Source: Promethearchaeota archaeon (GTDB lineage Archaea > Asgardarchaeota > Lokiarchaeia > Sigynarchaeales > SOKP01). From it: a DNA stretch of 18,271 nucleotides. A program made the position numbers and the translations under genes. Below the pieces are notes generated by a model. The model searched no databases, was not told the origin of the DNA, and saw only the letters and a program-made list of their open reading frames with translations. Below are positions 13,578 through 18,271 of this stretch, piece by piece (position 1 is the first letter of the stretch; the number at the start of each line of letters is the position of its first letter). Location: positions 1 to 18,271 of the forward strand of contig JAEOTL010000134.1 of NCBI GenBank assembly GCA_016839845.1. The letters run 5' to 3'.

Positions 13578-16500
13578 ATGAGCGAGCGAAAGGACGAAGA
13601 ATTTGATGAAAATGGATTCGATCCTACTAAAGATGCCTTTTTTTCTGATTTAATGGGTATGGAAGAAGAAATTGCTTCAGAAGCTTACGAAATGGTAGCG
13701 CATGCTATTAGCCTTATCGAATCAAAATATTATGATGACGGGATAGAAGTTCTACGTCAGGCTATTGGAATGTATACCCAAATTAACCGAGAAGATGAAA
13801 TTGAAGCCATTAGTGATAAAATTGCTGAAGTTTACCTTCTTAAAGAAAAACAGTTTAGAGAAACTGAACCGGTAGAAGAAGAGATCCCTATTGTCGAAAG
13901 CGAACCGATTAGAGAAGTGATTAAAGAAGACTCGCTTGTGGATATAGAACAGTTATTAAAGGATGGGAAACAATTACTAGATTCCAATAATTTTGAAGAA
14001 GCTTTAGATGTTTATGATAGGGCAGTTAAATTTTATGAAGAAATAAATAATTCTGAAGGAATAGAATGGGTATTCAAATTAATTGAAGAATGTTATAATC
14101 AAAAAGCTGAATTCTTACGTAATGTAAAAAAAGAAATCCCTCCTGAAGAATCCCATGTAGAATTAGAGCAGGAGGAATTAGTAACTGAACAATCATTAAA
14201 GGAAGAAAGAGTGAAGCAGTATGTTAGTTCAAGACAGCGAGAAGTAGAAATCTCTAGGCAGGCTTATGATATTTTAGGAAAAGCAGCAAAGTCCGCAGAA
14301 GTACAACAATTTGATGAAGCCCTTCAACTTTATAAGGAAGGGGCTAATTTATTTGATGAATTGGGTTGGGATTATGAGGTTCAAAAAGTCCAAGAGACAA
14401 TTAACCAAGTGCTGAAAGATAAAGAAGTTTTCGTATCTCAATTAGAAAGCCGGAGAATGAAAAAGGAAGAGATTCAAGAACCTCAGCAGCCTCAAGTAGA
14501 AAAACTTGAACAACATGTCAAAGAAAAGGAAGAACAGGAAAGACAAGCTCGATTAGAAAAATTGAAAGATAAAGAATTTCAAAAAATGGAAGATGAATTT
14601 TTTAAAGCACAAATTGATAACATGGCAACTGAAGCATTACGTATGGCCCGAGAATATGAATTATCGATGCAAAAAGCGATTAAGAAAGGAGAATTAGTTG
14701 ATAAATGTATCTATCCTGAAGTAATTGAACTTTATATAAAAGTAAGAGAGTTACTCCTTGATAAAGGATGGAAAAGTGAAGCTGCTATTTATAATGATAC
14801 GGTTAATGTGTATATTCAAAAATTTGAACAAGATAAAAAAATCAGACAAATTGAAGCCGAAAAAGTGAGAAAACAAAAGGAAGTGGAAGAAGTCCTAAAA
14901 ATTTCGAGGAAGGAAGACTCAACTGGAATAAGTGAAGAGGAACGACAAAAATTAGAGGAACAACGTAAAAAACATCTTGAAGTTCAAAACCTCAGAGCAA
15001 GCCTCGAAGAAATGACCAATAAAGCTGACAGATTAGCAAGAGAATATGAAGTAGCTTTACGAAGGGGGAAATTTGAATTAGAATGTCCTTATCCAGAGAT
15101 TATCAATATTTACGAATCGGCGAAAGAAATAGCGGTTGAGAGAGGATGGAACACAGCTATCGCGATTTTTACGAGCCACATTCAAGCTAATAAAGAAAAA
15201 TTACAGAAAGATAAAGTTCTAAGACAGATTGAAGCGGATAAGCAGTTAAAACAAAAAGATATGGAAGAAGTACGAAAATTCCATAAAAAGAAAAAAGAGT
15301 CAGAAGCAAAAGAAGAAAAATTAAAAGCGATTGAAAAACAAGCCCTTTTAAAAGAAGAAGAGAAAGATTTTGATGATCTAATAAATGAGATGGTTACTAA
15401 GGCCGAAAGGATGGCCCGGGACTATGACGCAGAAATGAAAAAAGCTGTAAGACGTGGAAGGTTAGCAGAGAATCCCCCATACGGGGAAATAATCGAGACT
15501 TACGAAAAAGTAAGGCAAATGACTCTAGCAAAAGGCAGAGAGAAAGAATCTGTTGCATATAAGAAACAATTAAGTTTTTACACCCAAAAATTGGAAAAAG
15601 ATAAGAATTTACGTGAGATAGAAGCAAAAAAGCTACAAAAACAAAAAGATATTGATGAAATCCGAAAAATTGATAAGCCCATCGTTGTGGATAAACAAAG
15701 GTTAAGTGCAATTGAAAGAAAAAAGGAAGAAGACGATTTTGAAACATTTATAACGGAAGAGGTTAATAGAGCAGAAAAGCTTGTACGAAAACATGAAACC
15801 GCCATGAGAAAGGGAATGAGGAGGGGAGAAATTCTAGAGAGCACACCCTATTTAGAAGTTATTGATATTTACAAACAACTCTATGATAAATTGCTAGAAA
15901 AGGGATGGAAAGAACAAGCTTCCATTTACACAAACCAGATTAAAGTTTATGAAGATAAATTAAAACAACATGAGCACTTGCTCGAAGTAGAAAAAGAAAA
16001 ACAGCAAAAACAAAAAGATCTTGAGGGTATGCATAAAATAGATAGATCTACGGCTGTGGATCCACAAAAATTAAGAGCTATTGAAAGAAAAAAGGAAGAA
16101 GAAGATTTTGAAAAGCATATAACTAAAGAAGTTGATAGAGCAGAGAAATTTGTGCGAGAATATGAACTAGCAATGAGAAAAGCAATGAGAAGTGGAGAGA
16201 TTCTAGAAGACACCCCCTATTTAGAAGTCATTGATATATACAAACAAATCTATGATAAATTGGTTGAGAAGGGATGGAAAGTACAAGCAGAAATGTATAA
16301 GAATCAGATAAATATTTATCAAGACAAATTGGAGAAACACGAAAAATTACTTGAAGTTGAAGCTAAAAAAGTTCAACATCAAAAGGACGTTGAAGATATG
16401 TTTAAGGTTGATAAAACAAGTGAAGTTATCTCTCCAAAAATGAAATCTCTTGGCACAAAAAAGGAGGAAAAGGAATTTCAAAAATTTTTTACAAATTTAA

Positions 16501-18271
16501 TGAATAAAGCAGAGAAATTAGAAAGAGAGTATGAGTCAGCATTAAAAAAAGCACTTAAAAAAGGGGAATTAATTCAACAAACTCCTTATCCTGAAATAAT
16601 TGAAATCTATACCAACATCAGGAAAAAATTAAAAGAAAAAGGCTGGGTTGACCAAGTTAAGATTTATACTAATCAGATTAAAATTTACGAAGAAAAGCAT
16701 GCCAAGAGTGAAAAACTAAGAGATATTGAAGCGAAAAAGTTAGAACGGCAACTTCAAATTGAAGAGATGCATAAGGTAAGGAAAGATCTTAAACCAGTTA
16801 AAACTGAAAGAATTAAAGAACTTGAAAGGAAGGATAAAGAAGAAGATCTTCTATTAGACAAAGCAATGACCCTAATAGACGATGCAGAAAAATTAGTAAA
16901 AAACTATGAAGTTAATATAAAAACAGATATATTCTTATATGAAAGCCCGTATGATAAAGCTATTGCTAAATATACTGAGGCAAGAAAGGTTTTCCAACAA
17001 ATTGGATGGAAGGATGAATTGGCTCATTTAAATAGTACGATTACATTTTACAAGGAAAAGAAAGAGAAAGATGAAAAGTTAAGGGATATTGAAAGAAAAA
17101 AGCTAGAAGAACCCAAAACTGAATTATTAGTTGCTAAAACTGATACTGAAAAAGAACTCTTTGCTCGGGAAGATAAATTATTAAAACTTGAGAAAATGAA
17201 GAAAGAGGAAGCCGCTGCAACAGAAAATATTTTTAATGAAATGCGTAGAGCAGAAAGACTTGCTCAAGAATATGAGCTAAAAGTTAAAGACGGGATCTTT
17301 GATTATGAAGCCCCCTACGAAGACATTCTTAAAATCTATCGTAAAGCTAGAAAGGACATGGAAGAAATCGGGTGGGTAGAGGAATCTTTAAAATTATTAA
17401 ACACTATTCAATTTTACAAAGAAAAATTTGAGAAAGATAATAGATTACGCGCCATAGAATTGGAAAAAGTTAAAAAACAAGAAGAAGAACTAGTGGCGCA
17501 GAAGAAATTGTTAAAACAGACAAAGAGGGAGCGAGAAAGATTTTTAAAGCAGAGAGAGAAATCCCTCATTGAAAAGAAGGCAAAAGCGAGTGAATTTGAG
17601 ACCGCAAAGGATAAAGCCTTCAGGTTGATGGATAGGGCAAAGTCAGAATTACAGCAAAATAATTTTGATCAAGCAATCCAACTATACCAAGAAAGTGAAG
17701 GAATATTTTCAGAAATTAGCTGGCAAGAAGGAATAATAATGGTCAGAGATTCAATTGCCATGATACAAAGGAAAAAGCAATTACTTGAGGAAAAACAAGC
17801 GGCAGTTGAGAAGAAAGAACTTGAAAAGATGAAGATCGAAGAGAAACTTGAAGAACAATTTGCTCAGGCAAGAGAATTAAAAAGAATTCAACAGGAAGTA
17901 AAAAGAGAAGAGTTCTTAAAAACTCAAAAATTGAAACGTAGGGAAGAGCAGATCTCTGAAGAAGCGTACAAAATCTTAGAACAAGGGACTTCTCTATTAA
18001 ACAAGAAAAAATTCGAGGAAGCCCATGAAAAATATATCAAAGCTCGTACGTTATTTGAGAAAATATCTTGGAAACGCGAAGTATCTCGGATAAACAATGA
18101 ATTACTTTATAAACTTCAAAGAGAGAAGAAAACTGCTGAATCTCTTGATGAATTGAAAGTGAAGGTTAAGGAGGAGAAAGAAGAGATGGAGGCGTTGAAA
18201 GAAGAAACTGAGAGAGAACTCCTTGAACAGCAAAAGCGGAAAAAAGAAGAAAAGCGAAAATTGAAAAAAGA
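13578..18271 (+). CDS. Giant TPR-like/coiled-coil repeat protein, cut by the window edge
   Basis: The frame from the ATG at 13578 was translated to the end of the window without a stop: at least 1564 residues. The N-terminus is acidic (MSERKDEEFDENGFDPTKDA) with no signal peptide or membrane segment. TPR-like hairpins lie at about residues 35-90, 126-170 and 229-285 (e.g. NNFEEALDVYDRAVKFYEEI, FDEALQLYKEGANLFDELGW). Eight longer modules then follow, with their PY(x)E-type anchors at residues 379, 505, 635, 758, 881, 1004, 1125 and 1247. Two more TPR-like units are near 1343 and 1463. Between modules are Lys/Glu/Gln-rich stretches expected to be coiled coils. The GW turn is shared by both kinds of unit, suggesting a common origin. 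The protein is probably a cytoplasmic scaffold or filamentous protein. It lies downstream of a Rab-like GTPase and psmA; a link to either is speculation. No known family is recognised beyond TPR-like repeats. Confidence 0.85.
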   Translation, partial: MSERKDEEFDENGFDPTKDAFFSDLMGMEEEIASEAYEMVAHAISLIESKYYDDGIEVLRQAIGMYTQINREDEIEAISDKIAEVYLLKEKQFRETEPVEEEIPIVESEPIREVIKEDSLVDIEQLLKDGKQLLDSNNFEEALDVYDRAVKFYEEINNSEGIEWVFKLIEECYNQKAEFLRNVKKEIPPEESHVELEQEELVTEQSLKEERVKQYVSSRQREVEISRQAYDILGKAAKSAEVQQFDEALQLYKEGANLFDELGWDYEVQKVQETINQVLKDKEVFVSQLESRRMKKEEIQEPQQPQVEKLEQHVKEKEEQERQARLEKLKDKEFQKMEDEFFKAQIDNMATEALRMAREYELSMQKAIKKGELVDKCIYPEVIELYIKVRELLLDKGWKSEAAIYNDTVNVYIQKFEQDKKIRQIEAEKVRKQKEVEEVLKISRKEDSTGISEEERQKLEEQRKKHLEVQNLRASLEEMTNKADRLAREYEVALRRGKFELECPYPEIINIYESAKEIAVERGWNTAIAIFTSHIQANKEKLQKDKVLRQIEADKQLKQKDMEEVRKFHKKKKESEAKEEKLKAIEKQALLKEEEKDFDDLINEMVTKAERMARDYDAEMKKAVRRGRLAENPPYGEIIETYEKVRQMTLAKGREKESVAYKKQLSFYTQKLEKDKNLREIEAKKLQKQKDIDEIRKIDKPIVVDKQRLSAIERKKEEDDFETFITEEVNRAEKLVRKHETAMRKGMRRGEILESTPYLEVIDIYKQLYDKLLEKGWKEQASIYTNQIKVYEDKLKQHEHLLEVEKEKQQKQKDLEGMHKIDRSTAVDPQKLRAIERKKEEEDFEKHITKEVDRAEKFVREYELAMRKAMRSGEILEDTPYLEVIDIYKQIYDKLVEKGWKVQAEMYKNQINIYQDKLEKHEKLLEVEAKKVQHQKDVEDMFKVDKTSEVISPKMKSLGTKKEEKEFQKFFTNLMNKAEKLEREYESALKKALKKGELIQQTPYPEIIEIYTNIRKKLKEKGWVDQVKIYTNQIKIYEEKHAKSEKLRDIEAKKLERQLQIEEMHKVRKDLKPVKTERIKELERKDKEEDLLLDKAMTLIDDAEKLVKNYEVNIKTDIFLYESPYDKAIAKYTEARKVFQQIGWKDELAHLNSTITFYKEKKEKDEKLRDIERKKLEEPKTELLVAKTDTEKELFAREDKLLKLEKMKKEEAAATENIFNEMRRAERLAQEYELKVKDGIFDYEAPYEDILKIYRKARKDMEEIGWVEESLKLLNTIQFYKEKFEKDNRLRAIELEKVKKQEEELVAQKKLLKQTKRERERFLKQREKSLIEKKAKASEFETAKDKAFRLMDRAKSELQQNNFDQAIQLYQESEGIFSEISWQEGIIMVRDSIAMIQRKKQLLEEKQAAVEKKELEKMKIEEKLEEQFAQARELKRIQQEVKREEFLKTQKLKRREEQISEEAYKILEQGTSLLNKKKFEEAHEKYIKARTLFEKISWKREVSRINNELLYKLQREKKTAESLDELKVKVKEEKEEMEALKEETERELLEQQKRKKEEKRKLKK
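14601..17519 (+). repeat. Eight tandem 121-130-residue coding repeats
   Basis: Module anchors (the Tyr of the PY motif) fall at 14712, 15090, 15480, 15849, 16218, 16587, 16950 and 17316, i.e. spacings of 378, 390, 369, 369, 369, 363 and 366 bp. Each module has a helix like AEKLVREYELAMRKA, a GEL/GEI turn, PYxEIIxIY, an EKGW turn (GR in module three), an IYxNQIxxY helix, and a KLxxIEAKKxxKQKD linker. Modules four and five are the most alike, also at the DNA level (for example TGGAAAG and TATGATAAATTG blocks in register), suggesting a relatively recent duplication. Confidence 0.85.

Noticed and set aside
15397..16213. Open frames on the minus strand opposite the giant gene (for example 15397-15747, 15578-15844, 15947-16213)
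   Set aside because: They are serine/phenylalanine/leucine-rich mirror images of the Lys/Glu-rich coding strand and recur once per module, so they are shadows.

Overview
The window reads as a chromosomal segment of an Asgard archaeon, most likely Lokiarchaeia-like. This is inferred from a eukaryote-like Ras/Rab-type small GTPase sitting beside an archaeal proteasome alpha subunit, TrmB- and PolB2-type archaeal genes, AT-rich DNA (about one third GC by eye), TATA-type promoters, oligo-T terminators and mostly leader-poor genes without Shine-Dalgarno sites. No tRNA, rRNA, insertion sequence or CRISPR array was seen.

Left part (1-3122): a truncated GNAT acetyltransferase and a TrmB-family regulator lie on the minus strand. 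Divergent from TrmB is a two-gene unit: a 42-residue four-cysteine miniprotein resembling the small Fe-S subunit of 4-hydroxyphenylacetate decarboxylase/benzylsuccinate synthase, and a GyrI-like small-molecule-binding protein. A perfect 10-bp inverted repeat lies between the divergent genes. A five-helix membrane protein follows.

DNA-maintenance part (3123-9077): a 486-bp gene-poor stretch holds a candidate RNA, three phased 20-bp repeats and a three-way-junction-like inverted repeat. Next, on the minus strand, comes a PolB2-type DNA polymerase whose exonuclease and DTD motifs are altered, preceded by a small protein of the MGRTVPSF family with only TAG-ACT between them. Then come a zinc-ribbon protein with a long Lys/Ala/Glu helix, a Cys-rich DUF3795 protein, and a Rad51/RadA-fold protein that has lost Walker A, Walker B and the catalytic Glu. 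A second candidate structured RNA lies upstream of it.

Right part (9078-18271): all genes are on the plus strand. They are an unrecognised small basic protein, an acyl-CoA synthetase, a Rab-like GTPase, the proteasome alpha subunit, a small winged-helix-like protein, and a giant open-ended reading frame (at least 1564 residues) that runs off the window. The giant protein is made of TPR-like helical repeats, including eight copies of a 121-130-residue module with a GW signature, joined by charged coiled coils.

The most novel items are the giant GW-repeat protein, the PolB2/MGRTVPSF pair with its in-frame TAG, the pseudo-ATPase Rad51 paralogue, and the two GC-rich candidate RNAs that share a motif.
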